Origin: CADCTB01 sp038214685
GTDB lineage: Bacteria; Actinomycetota; Acidimicrobiia; Acidimicrobiales; AC-14
Assembly (NCBI GenBank): GCA_038214685.1
Contig: JBBQRO010000172.1
Coordinates: forward strand, 1-7,228
Length of the DNA stretch: 7,228 nucleotides
Direction of reading: 5' to 3'
The position numbers were made by a program, and so were the translations under genes. Shown here piece by piece: positions 1 to 5,912 of this stretch. The notes below the pieces were generated by a model. That model searched no databases. It saw only the letters and a list, made by a program, of their open reading frames with translations, and had not been told where the DNA came from. Positions within the stretch are counted from its first letter, which is position 1. Every line of letters starts with the position of its first letter.

Positions 1-159
1 CAGCCAGATGCCGGCGAACAGCAGCGCGGAGAACCACGCACCCCGGCTGATGGCCCAGAAGGCCGGGAGGCTGGCCAGCGACAGCAGCAGCAGCTGGCCA
101 CCGGAGAGCCCGAAGAACCAGCCGATGCGGTCTCGCTGGTAATCGGCGTACGTCGTCAT
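1..159 (-). CDS. PrgI / SCO6880-like conjugation membrane protein, N-terminal fragment
   Basis: Only the first 53 codons are present; the rest lies beyond the left edge. The visible protein starts MTTYADYQRDRIGWFFGLSG and then has two hydrophobic stretches (about residues 18-36 and 41-53, the second cut off), separated by a short SRG turn. A short polar N-terminus with an RxRIGWFFGLSGxQ-type stretch leading straight into a helical hairpin is the arrangement I associate with PrgI/VirB3-like proteins and with the N-terminus of the SCO6880 family of actinobacterial conjugation clusters. Such proteins sit in the inner-membrane part of the channel next to VirB4. The start is supported by an AGGAAGGAAA ribosome binding site at 169-178, 9 bases upstream. 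It follows the VirB6-like gene on the same strand. Which of the two families it belongs to cannot be decided from the fragment. Confidence 0.75.
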   Translation of the reverse strand, partial: MTTYADYQRDRIGWFFGLSGGQLLLLSLASLPAFWAISRGAWFSALLFAGIWL

Positions 160-261
160 GGTCGGTGGTTTCCTTCCTGACTGGTCGACCCGAGCGGGCC
201 GGCAGATGACCTGGTGGTGGTGACGCGGAGATGGGACGTGCGGGTCGGTGACATGGCCGGG
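160..261 (-). other. intergenic gap between the VirB6-like and PrgI-like genes
   Basis: This 102-base gap is the widest inside the minus-strand cluster. I see no terminator with a run of T after a stem, and no convincing promoter. It holds an 8-base palindrome GGTCGACC (183-190), an adjoining CCCG-AG-CGGG stem (189-198), and two copies of GGTCGGTG on the plus strand (160-167 and 243-250). A 32-codon minus-strand reading frame (254 down to 156, starting MSPTRTSHLR) spans the gap and ends in an ATGA overlap with the next start, but has no ribosome binding site. Co-transcription across the gap is the simplest reading. Confidence 0.4.
169..178 (-). promoter_or_regulatory. ribosome binding site of the PrgI/SCO6880-like gene
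   Basis: AGGAAGGAAA on the minus strand, 9 bases before the ATG at 159. It fixes the start of the gene cut by the left edge. Confidence 0.6.
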
Positions 262-2346
262 TTAGGCGACGGGCGGAACGGCCGCGGCGCCACCCGCTCC
301 GCCGGCACCTCCCGCTCCCCCGGCACCGCCACCGGCACCTCCCGGCGGCTTGGGAGCACCCCCGCCACCGCCGCCGCCCCCGCCAACACCGCCAGCACCG
401 CTGGGCGCGCCCACGGGGAGGTTCGCCGGGGTGACCGACGGCGTCGGCGGCGTCGGCGAGCCGGAGCTGCCGTCACCACTGCCACCAGACGGGCCGCCCG
501 CACCGTCCTGGCCTCCTCCGGGGCCCTGGCCCGGTCCGCCGGGCTGGTTTCCGCCCTGGCCGCCCGAGTCGTTGCCGGACTGGTTGCTGGACTGGCTGTT
601 GTTCTGGTTGTTGTTGCTGCGGGTGCCGCTGAAGTCGGGTCCGTAGGTGTTCTGCCCGACGCCAGCCTGGTTGGTTTCGTCGGCCATCAGGGAGGTGGCC
701 TTGGCGCCGGCGCTGCTGATCATCCCCATGCCCTTGGCCATCGCCTGGCCCCCGGCGCCGAGACTGCCCAGGAACCCCTGGGCGGACTGGTTGAACCGGT
801 CGCCGGTGGAGCCCTCGGCGTTCTGCTCGCCGGCCGAGCGGCCGCTGGAGTCGGCCGAGGAGGCAGCTGAGGACCCGCCGCCGGCACCGCCGCTACCGGA
901 GAGCAGACCCTGGATGCCTCCCTGGACCGCCATGCCCTGGCGGAACGAGGCGCCGCTGGGGGTGCCGGGGTCGACAAAGGCGAGCAGCTTGAACAGCGCC
1001 AGCGGGGCGACGACGCTGACCAGGATGAGCATCACCGCGGGAAGTGCGGTGCCGATCGCCTTCTGCGTGCCGTCGGACAGATGCGCGGCGACGCCGCTCG
1101 ACATCTGCACGCCGATGCCGAGCACCATGATCGTCAGGACCGGGGTGAACGCGGCAGCGTGGAACCAGCGCAGGCTCTTCCAGAACCACGATCGGGTGAA
1201 GTCGGAGACCAGGCCGGCCGCTGAGATGGGGCCGGTCGCAGTGAGCACGAGCAGCGAGGCCGCGCGGGCCAGGTAGACCAGGATGTGCCCGATGGCGGCC
1301 AGCCACAGAAAGATGCCGAGGAAGGCCAGGACGGTCGCCACGGTGGTGTCGGCGATGTCTTCGCTGCCGAGCCCGCCAAGCGGCTCCCATTCCGGCCAGG
1401 TGTTGACGTTGAGCAGCGCCTTCATCAGGGCCTTGCTGATGGCACCGCACGCGGCCACGATCGTCACGCAGTAGCCAAACCAGGTGGCGCACACCACGAC
1501 GAACTGGCCGGCGCCGATCAGTGCTCGCGCGAGCCCCTTGCCCTCGCGTTTGAAGGCGGCGGCGCCGAGCTGGATGACGGTCAGGAGCACCACCAGCGCT
1601 AGGGCCAGCCACAGCGCGAACCCGTACACGTCCTTGCCGGGGCCGTCGCCTCGCAGGTCCGGGGTGAGGAACAGCTCGGAGTAGGTCAGCACGATCCGGA
1701 GCACGAACAGTCCGGAGTTCCAGATGGCCAGCATCGCGGCGGTCCAGGCGTCCGAGGCGGCCTTGGCGATGATGTCGCCGAGCTCGGCCATGGGGTTCGG
1801 GATGTCGCCCAGGCCGGGGAACCCGCCGTCGAAGATGTCGCCGATGTCGGGCAGTCCCGGGATGCCCGGGATGCCTGGGAGACCCGGCAGTCCGCCGCCG
1901 GCGACGTCGCAGACCGCGTCGAGGATGCCGCACCCGCCGACGCCCGGGATGCCCGGCAGGTTCTCGCCCACGCCACTGACGGCGTCGACGCCGTCCTCCA
2001 CGCCGTCTTTGACCTCGCCGGCGGCGTCCTTGCCGCAGTCGATGAGGCTCCCGGCGCAGTCCAGGACGTCGCCGCCGAGGTCGCACAGCGCGTCGGGGCC
2101 GGGGCATCCCTGCTTGAGTCCGGGGGCTACAGCTGGGAGCCGGGTGTCGAGTGCGGCCGCGGTGCTGATGGAGCTGCTGTTGGCTGCGCCGGCGGCCGGC
2201 GCAGGTGCAGCCGCGGCCGCGGCCGGCCGGATTGCCGCGGCGGGGCCGATGAGCCCGCTCAGCAGGCCCACCAGGAGGCCGGTGAACAGGGCCAGGGCGC
2301 CAGCTCGGGGAAGGCCGCATAGGCGCGGGTGGAGCTCGCTGGTCAT
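262..2346 (-). CDS. VirB6/TrbL-like polytopic channel protein with signal peptide, Cys-rich exported region and low-complexity tail
   Basis: 694 aa. Residues 1-39 look like a signal peptide (basic start, hydrophobic core 17-34, then AAA). Residues 40-190 should be outside the membrane: an Ala-rich linker, six cysteines in three CX6C pairs (81/88, 97/104, 139/146), and a collagen-like LPGIPG-rich stretch (130-186). Six or seven membrane helices follow, at about 198-222, 242-265, 275-300, 335-375 (long, probably two), 390-416 and 431-457. LVLTATGPISAAG at 366-378, between helices, resembles the core of TrbL/VirB6 proteins, which form the inner-membrane pore of type IV secretion systems. Residues 470-694 are a Gly/Ser/Asn/Gln/Pro-rich tail ending in GGAGGAGG repeats. 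The start overlaps the previous stop (ATGA), with GGTGAG at 2352-2357 as ribosome binding site. The assignment rests on topology and order; no catalytic motif exists to confirm it. Confidence 0.8.
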   Translation of the reverse strand: MTSELHPRLCGLPRAGALALFTGLLVGLLSGLIGPAAAIRPAAAAAAPAPAAGAANSSSISTAAALDTRLPAVAPGLKQGCPGPDALCDLGGDVLDCAGSLIDCGKDAAGEVKDGVEDGVDAVSGVGENLPGIPGVGGCGILDAVCDVAGGGLPGLPGIPGIPGLPDIGDIFDGGFPGLGDIPNPMAELGDIIAKAASDAWTAAMLAIWNSGLFVLRIVLTYSELFLTPDLRGDGPGKDVYGFALWLALALVVLLTVIQLGAAAFKREGKGLARALIGAGQFVVVCATWFGYCVTIVAACGAISKALMKALLNVNTWPEWEPLGGLGSEDIADTTVATVLAFLGIFLWLAAIGHILVYLARAASLLVLTATGPISAAGLVSDFTRSWFWKSLRWFHAAAFTPVLTIMVLGIGVQMSSGVAAHLSDGTQKAIGTALPAVMLILVSVVAPLALFKLLAFVDPGTPSGASFRQGMAVQGGIQGLLSGSGGAGGGSSAASSADSSGRSAGEQNAEGSTGDRFNQSAQGFLGSLGAGGQAMAKGMGMISSAGAKATSLMADETNQAGVGQNTYGPDFSGTRSNNNQNNSQSSNQSGNDSGGQGGNQPGGPGQGPGGGQDGAGGPSGGSGDGSSGSPTPPTPSVTPANLPVGAPSGAGGVGGGGGGGGGAPKPPGGAGGGAGGAGGAGGAGGAAAVPPVA
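267..405 (-). repeat. GC-rich low-complexity tract encoding the Gly/Ala/Pro tail
   Basis: Imperfect repeats of GGCACC/GCCACC-type units encode the last ~45 residues of the VirB6-like protein: a run of nine glycines, then APKPPGG, then AGG units. The repeat lies within coding sequence and keeps frame. Such tracts vary in length between relatives by slippage. Confidence 0.6.
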
Positions 2347-3197
2347 GAGGTCTCACCGGCCTCGGCCGAGGAGGTGCCGCTGGTGGGGTCGATCATGATC
2401 CAGCCGGCGTCCTCGAACTCTTTGGTTTCGGGCGCGACGGCCCTGGGCTGTCCCTGTGCGATGAGGTTCTCGAGGTCGGCGGTGCTGCCCTCGACGACCT
2501 TCCAGTCACCGTCGTTGTCGGCGTCGGGGTCTGCGACCCAGCGCACCAGCTGGGTGCCGGCGTAAAGGCCGTCACGGGCCTCTCCGTCGACGTTGGTCAG
2601 CGTGACGTAGCTCAGGAGGTTGACCACGTAGTAGTCGGTGTCGAGCTCCTCGAGCGTGTAGGCCATCGGCGTGACCGCGTACGAGGCGGGTGCGGGGACC
2701 TGGCCCTCGGCCGGCACTCCCGCCTGCTCGCGCCGCAGCGCCACGGCGTCGTGGGAGCGCTGCTCGAAGACGGCTTGGTCGGCGGGGTCTGAGTACAGCT
2801 GGGCGACCGTGGCGGCCTGGTCGTGGTCGAAGCCGAGCTGGGCCTTGGCCAGCTCCACCTGGAGTGCCACCGCCCCGAGGTCGGTGTAGGGGAATCCGGT
2901 GGCGTAGCCATCGGTCTGGGTCGACCCGGTGGGGAGGGTGACGCCGTCGTCCGGCGCGGCCGCGGCGCTCTCGGGTGCCAGCTGCTCGCTGCCCGAGCCA
3001 CCTGCGGAGCCGCCCGAAGAGTCCCCTGAGGTGCCGGCCGCGGTGTCGGTTCCGCCGTCGCGATCTGCGGCTCCGTCGTCTCCGCGGGTCCCGAGCCAGA
3101 CCACGGTGGCGGCCACCACGGCGATGACCACCAGGACGGCGATACGGGCCAGGTTGCCGGCCGGGGTGGGAATGGTCGATGTGCTGCGGCTGCTCAT
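2343..3197 (-). CDS. VirB8-like single-pass membrane protein (second copy)
   Basis: 284 aa. A short basic N-terminus is followed by one membrane helix (about 17-36), a Gly/Ser/Asp-rich linker (38-85), and a folded domain (about 90-250) with alternating helix and strand character, e.g. YYVVNLLSYVTLTNV at 189-203 and LYAGTQLVRWV at 211-221. This is the architecture of VirB8/TcpC-like proteins: N-terminus inside, NTF2-like domain outside, scaffolding the channel. TGFPYTDLGAV at 100-110 matches TGFPATPEGAI in the neighbouring upstream protein, arguing that the two are paralogues. The start is the ATG overlapping the upstream stop (ATGA), with AAGGAGGAG at 3205-3213, 7 bases away. The frame stays open another 65 codons upstream, but that extension is Arg-rich, overlaps the previous gene and is rejected. 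The domain itself contains no cysteine. The family call is structural inference. Confidence 0.75.
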   Translation of the reverse strand: MSSRSTSTIPTPAGNLARIAVLVVIAVVAATVVWLGTRGDDGAADRDGGTDTAAGTSGDSSGGSAGGSGSEQLAPESAAAAPDDGVTLPTGSTQTDGYATGFPYTDLGAVALQVELAKAQLGFDHDQAATVAQLYSDPADQAVFEQRSHDAVALRREQAGVPAEGQVPAPASYAVTPMAYTLEELDTDYYVVNLLSYVTLTNVDGEARDGLYAGTQLVRWVADPDADNDGDWKVVEGSTADLENLIAQGQPRAVAPETKEFEDAGWIMIDPTSGTSSAEAGETS

Positions 3198-4150
3198 GAG
3201 TGTGCTCCTCCTTGCTCGTCGCTGTGGTCCTCGCCCTGCTCGCCCGCCTGCTCGTCGCCGGGCACTCCCGTCGACGGGTCCGTAGTCCAAGTGCGCCAGC
3301 CCGCCTCGACGGCCAGCTCGGTGCCGGGCCACGTGGCTGGTGCGGGCGCCGGGGGTGCGCCGGGCGCGAGCATCCAGCGCCCCCCGACCCACTGCATGCG
3401 CTCGCAGTGGCCGAACGCGGCGTGGCCCTCGGAGCGGTAGGTCGCGGTGACCTTCATCAGGACGCAGACCGTGGCCCAGTCGGGTCCGTCTGTGCCCTTG
3501 ACCAGAGCCGCCGCCGGCTCCACGGCCACCGAGGCCGTGGCGCTTTTGACGCTGCCCATCTCACTGCTGCCCAGGAAGGCTTCGACGCTCGAGGTGATCC
3601 ACCAGTCGTCGGCCCCGACGCCGCCGGGCAACGCCCAGCCCGCGTAGACCTCCTGAGCGGTCTGCAGGCTCATCGACTGCAGCACCGCGGTGTCAATCTG
3701 AGCGAGCTGCCCGATCGCGCCCTCGGGGGTGGCCGGGAAGCCCGTCATGACCAGGCCGGGGCCGTTGATGCCGGTGCCGGTCGGGATCTTGATGCTGTCC
3801 TGGTCGCCGCCTGCGTCCCCACCTCCGTCGGGGTCGTTGGGGTCGTCGGGGAACGCTGCGCTCGATGGGACGCTGAGCATGGGTTCGGCGGCGATCTCGT
3901 CGCGGTGGCTGACGCCCCTGGCGACGGTAAATCGTTCGGTCTCGCCGGTGGCTACGTCGCCGGCGGCCGTGTTGTCGCCGTTGAGGCCGGACACGGCCAG
4001 GTAGATGGCGTACCCCAGCCCGACGAGCAGTGCGAGGGCGACGACGACGGCTCCGGTCAGGATCGTGATCAGGCGTCCGCGACTCCACTCGCGGACGCCC
4101 GAGGTCTCCTGACCGGAACGGCCCGTGCTCTTGGACTGCATGGCACCCAT
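3194..4150 (-). CDS. VirB8-like single-pass membrane protein (first copy)
   Basis: 318 aa from the chosen start. A 26-residue polar N-terminus leads to one membrane helix (about 27-54), then an Asp/Gly-rich linker (98-118) and an exported domain (about 130-265), then an acidic, Gly/Gln/Glu-rich tail. The domain starts with MTGFPATPEGAI (135-146), followed by a helix (QIDTAVLQSMSLQTAQEVYA) and strands such as WATVCVLMKVTATY (225-238). Cys229 and Cys249 could pair. The layout fits VirB8/TcpC-like conjugation scaffold proteins, with the NTF2-like domain outside the cell membrane. An ATG at 4177 lies inside the upstream gene without a ribosome binding site. The ATG at 4150 has CGGAG at 4158-4162, 7 bases away, and follows the upstream stop by 13 bases, so it is preferred; ATG 4141 is a weaker alternative. 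The stop overlaps the next start. Confidence 0.75.
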   Translation of the reverse strand: MGAMQSKSTGRSGQETSGVREWSRGRLITILTGAVVVALALLVGLGYAIYLAVSGLNGDNTAAGDVATGETERFTVARGVSHRDEIAAEPMLSVPSSAAFPDDPNDPDGGGDAGGDQDSIKIPTGTGINGPGLVMTGFPATPEGAIGQLAQIDTAVLQSMSLQTAQEVYAGWALPGGVGADDWWITSSVEAFLGSSEMGSVKSATASVAVEPAAALVKGTDGPDWATVCVLMKVTATYRSEGHAAFGHCERMQWVGGRWMLAPGAPPAPAPATWPGTELAVEAGWRTWTTDPSTGVPGDEQAGEQGEDHSDEQGGAHS

Positions 4151-4157
4151 CGGCGAA

Positions 4158-4162
4158 CTCCG
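4158..4162 (-). promoter_or_regulatory. ribosome binding site deciding the start of the first VirB8-like gene
   Basis: CGGAG on the minus strand, 7 bases before ATG 4150. The longer candidate start at 4177 has nothing comparable, so this site moves the start nine codons downstream. Confidence 0.5.
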
Positions 4163-4163
4163 A

Positions 4164-4457
4164 TCAGATGCAGCCATTGCCGAGGATGCCGTTGAGCATC
4201 CCGGGCAGGACCAGGTAGGCGATCGCGCAGCCGAAGACGACGACCAGCGAAATTACGCCGACCTTCGAGGCGTGGGGCAGAGCGAACATCCGGCCGGCGA
4301 TCACAGCACCGATCCCGATGATGATGGCGAGACCAAAGAGGATGATCACCCCCCAAAGCACGTAGCCGGTGATCTCGTTGGTCGGCCCCTCGGCGCCGGG
4401 CGGCGCCTTCGGGCACACCTTGGCGACCATCACGGTGGTGCGGGTCATCAGGTCCAT
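4164..4457 (-). CDS. VirB2-like small two-helix membrane protein (candidate pilin/channel subunit)
   Basis: 97 aa. A 29-residue N-terminal segment is followed by two membrane helices, about 30-55 (GYVLWGVIILFGLAIIIGIG) and 66-90 (GVISLVVVFGCAIAYLVLPG), joined by a short basic loop RMFALPHASK (56-65). By the positive-inside rule the loop is cytoplasmic and both ends are outside. The size, hairpin and position before VirB8- and VirB6-like genes match VirB2/TrbC-type subunits of Gram-positive conjugation systems. Unlike classic VirB2, no cleavable signal peptide is evident. Cys15 and Cys96 would both be outside and could pair; Cys77 is in the second helix. AAAGGAA at 4465-4471 lies 7 bases before the ATG. 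It could instead be a structural membrane protein with no pilin role. Confidence 0.7.
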   Translation of the reverse strand: MDLMTRTTVMVAKVCPKAPPGAEGPTNEITGYVLWGVIILFGLAIIIGIGAVIAGRMFALPHASKVGVISLVVVFGCAIAYLVLPGMLNGILGNGCI

Positions 4458-4464
4458 CGGTCGG

Positions 4465-4471
4465 TTCCTTT
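4465..4471 (-). promoter_or_regulatory. ribosome binding site of the VirB2-like gene
   Basis: AAAGGAA on the minus strand with a 7-base spacer to ATG 4457. The VirB2-like gene therefore has its own initiation signal and is not coupled to the upstream ATPase-like gene. Confidence 0.55.
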
Positions 4472-4483
4472 CGAGTAATGCGA

Positions 4484-4507
4484 ACTGGTGTTGCGACTCG
4501 TGTTGCG
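4484..4507. repeat. two tandem 12-bp repeats upstream of the VirB2-like gene
   Basis: ACTGGTGTTGCG (4484-4495) is followed immediately by ACTCGTGTTGCG (4496-4507), 11 of 12 bases identical. They fill half of the 53-base gap between the ATPase-like stop (4511) and the VirB2-like start (4457), just upstream of that gene's ribosome binding site. A protein-binding site or a leader-RNA element is possible; chance duplication is not excluded. Confidence 0.55.
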
Positions 4508-4510
4508 GTG

Positions 4511-5530
4511 TCAGCCGGACCGGTCGGTCGGCTGGTCGGTCAGGCCGTCATCGGCAAAGAGGTCGAGCTCGTCAGCCGCCGTGTCGAGGTCCTTGTTGGC
4601 GTCGTGGTCGACGTCCGGCTCGGCGGTGTGCGCGTGGGCGGCTGCGGCGAGCACGGCCGGCGGCACCGGACGGGAGTCCAAGCCGTGGATCGACAGGCCC
4701 CGGTCCTCAGGGATCTCGACCACGCGTCCGCTGTTCAGTGCCCGCCGGGCGTGCGGCCCGCCGGCGTGTTCGACGCCGCGCGGCCACTTCCTGCGCCGGG
4801 GGCCGACCACGGCCACCCAGGTCCGATCGGTCACGTCTCCACCGGCGTGGTTGACGAGGAGCTCGAGGGCGCCTTCGAGTCGGCGCATGCCGGGGACGGT
4901 GGCGATGCTGACCAGGAGAACCTGTTCGGCGTTTGCGACGGCGTCGCCGACCCAGGAGTCGGTGGTCGTCAGCTGACCGACCTCCCAGCCGACGTCCAGC
5001 ACGGTCAGCTGGGGGGTGTGCTCGGCCGGTGTGGGTGAGGGGACCTCGTCAACGCCGGCGAGGACCTCGCAGACGCGTTCGATGAGGACCTTCTCGCGCC
5101 GGCCCTGCCGCCATCCGGCGGGGTGCAGGCCGAGCTCGGCGGTGGTGGCGGCGGCCAGGCCGGAGGCACTGGCCGAGCAGCATTCGACGACGCGAGCGGA
5201 CAGCTCGGCGCTCAGTGCCACGGCGAGGGCGACGGTGCTGGCTCCGCTCGAGCCGGAGGTCCCGATCACGGCAAGGACTCGCTCCCCCGCCTGGGGGGTC
5301 CAGTCGCTTGCGTGGGCGGCGCCGTGGCGGTCGCCGCCTCCGGTCGGCGCCGAGGCTCGGCCCGCTGCGCGCGGCTCTGTCGGGTGTGCGCCCGGACCGG
5401 TTGGTCGGGTGGTGGGGCGGGCGTCTCGGAACTCCCCGGCCTGGAGGGCGCGGACCGCGGCCTGCACTTCCTCCAGCGCAAAGGGACGCGCGCGCGAGCC
5501 GGTGCCGAAGTTCAGGTTGCTGATGCTCAT
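4511..5530 (-). CDS. ParA/MinD-like P-loop protein with degenerate Walker A (probable pseudo-ATPase)
   Basis: 339 aa. Residues 1-80 are a polar, Pro/Arg/Thr-rich segment with a short helix (17-32). A Rossmann-like domain starts at VLAVIGTSGSSGASTVALAV (85-104). Its glycine pattern and following helix match the deviant Walker A of ParA/MinD proteins (KGGxGKTT), but the two lysine positions hold Ser92 and Ala97. LTVLDVGWEVG (175-185) fits Walker B, and VLLVSIATVPGMRRL (204-218) fits the next strand and helix. VVEIPEDRGLSIHGL (270-284) resembles the conserved C-terminal loop of such proteins. An acidic tail follows (303-336). ATP hydrolysis therefore seems unlikely; binding or a scaffold/positioning role at the channel is inferred. 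The ATG overlaps the previous stop (ATGA), with GGGGGAG at 5536-5542. Similar lysine-less ParA-like proteins (possibly the family called DUF6668) occur in actinobacterial mobile elements, from memory. Confidence 0.75.
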   Translation of the reverse strand: MSISNLNFGTGSRARPFALEEVQAAVRALQAGEFRDARPTTRPTGPGAHPTEPRAAGRASAPTGGGDRHGAAHASDWTPQAGERVLAVIGTSGSSGASTVALAVALSAELSARVVECCSASASGLAAATTAELGLHPAGWRQGRREKVLIERVCEVLAGVDEVPSPTPAEHTPQLTVLDVGWEVGQLTTTDSWVGDAVANAEQVLLVSIATVPGMRRLEGALELLVNHAGGDVTDRTWVAVVGPRRRKWPRGVEHAGGPHARRALNSGRVVEIPEDRGLSIHGLDSRPVPPAVLAAAAHAHTAEPDVDHDANKDLDTAADELDLFADDGLTDQPTDRSG

Positions 5531-5817
5531 GACAGCTCCCCCGCGGGCCGGCCGGCCCGCGGCTGGCCGGCTGACTGGCTGATTGGCCCGGGCTGCTGGG
5601 TGCGTCGGTAGGCCAGGGTGGCGCGGACCTCGGCCGGGGTGAGTGTCGCCAGTGCGTGCCTGGCCGCCTGGACCGCTCGCAGTTGGTCCATGCCGCCCGC
5701 GAGGCCGGCGATCACCTCGCCCTCGCGGCCGGCGATGTCAAGGAGCTGTGAGATCTCCTGCACGGAGCGCCCCAGCTCCGCTGCGTCCATCCCGATGGTG
5801 TGCTGGGTGTCGGTCAT
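5527..5817 (-). CDS. small helical protein of unknown function
   Basis: 96 aa from ATG 5817, or 104 aa from ATG 5841. I do not recognise the family. The sequence reads as two or three amphipathic helices, at about 10-40 (MDAAELGRSVQEISQLLDIA) and 44-72 (DQLRAVQAARHALATLTPAE), then a Pro/Gly/Arg-rich tail. There is no signal peptide, membrane helix or cysteine, so it is probably cytoplasmic. The 5817 start is preferred because GGGAGGTGG (5826-5834) lies 8-11 bases upstream; ATG 5841 has no clear ribosome binding site, although it overlaps the end of a 24-codon reading frame. Its stop overlaps the start of the ParA-like gene (ATGA), so the two are probably made together and may interact. The tail is encoded by a perfect 22-bp palindrome. 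Confidence 0.65.
   Translation of the reverse strand: MTDTQHTIGMDAAELGRSVQEISQLLDIAGREGEVIAGLAGGMDQLRAVQAARHALATLTPAEVRATLAYRRTQQPGPISQSAGQPRAGRPAGELS
5541..5562. repeat. perfect 22-bp GC palindrome at the small-gene/ParA-like junction
   Basis: The half CCGCGGGCCGG (5541-5551) is followed directly by its exact reverse complement (5552-5562), all G or C. It lies in the last codons of the small gene, and its end overlaps by two bases the GGGGGAG ribosome binding site (5536-5542) of the ParA-like gene. In mRNA it could fold against that site, making translation of the ParA-like gene depend on ribosomes finishing the upstream gene. Confidence 0.6.
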
Positions 5818-5837
5818 GTCTTTCACCACCTCCCTGT

Positions 5838-5912
5838 TCATCGCAGTCGCCTAGGTCCACGGGAGGTTCCGCAGCGATCACTCGTCGGCGTGTTGGTCGG
5901 CTCATTCGTCAT
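5838..5912 (-). CDS. possible 24-aa bridging micro-ORF
   Basis: A reading frame of 24 codons (MTNEPTNTPTSDRCGTSRGP then RRLR) starts at ATG 5912 inside the end of the regulator gene (11-base overlap) and stops in an ATGA overlap with ATG 5841. AGGGAG lies 8 bases upstream of its start. It could be a leader peptide or coupling device, or just a chance open frame in GC-rich DNA. No family is recognisable. Low confidence. Confidence 0.18.
   Translation of the reverse strand: MTNEPTNTPTSDRCGTSRGPRRLR

Noticed and set aside
214..870. 218-aa plus-strand open frame over the low-complexity tail
   Set aside because: Ala/Arg/Val-rich shadow of the Gly/Pro-rich coding tract; no initiation signal.
2189..2207. 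Inverted repeat TGCGCCGG-CGG-CCGGCGCA within the VirB6-like gene
   Set aside because: It encodes the Ala/Pro/Gly-rich region after the signal peptide, where such GC stems arise from codon composition.
893..2356. 487-aa minus-strand open frame overlapping the VirB6-like gene
   Set aside because: The Arg/Pro/His-rich composition is that of an out-of-frame shadow; the other frame gives a coherent membrane protein.
3198..3392. 65-codon Arg/Gly-rich upstream extension of the second VirB8-like protein
   Set aside because: It lies inside the upstream gene in another frame; the ATGA overlap at 3194-3197 with AAGGAGGAG gives the natural start.
4151..4177. ATG 4177 as start of the first VirB8-like gene
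   Set aside because: It would overlap the VirB2-like gene and lacks a ribosome binding site; ATG 4150 has one at 7 bases.
3200..4195. 331-aa plus-strand open frame opposite the first VirB8-like gene
   Set aside because: Antisense shadow in GC-rich DNA; no ribosome binding site or recognisable domain, and the minus-strand product is coherent.
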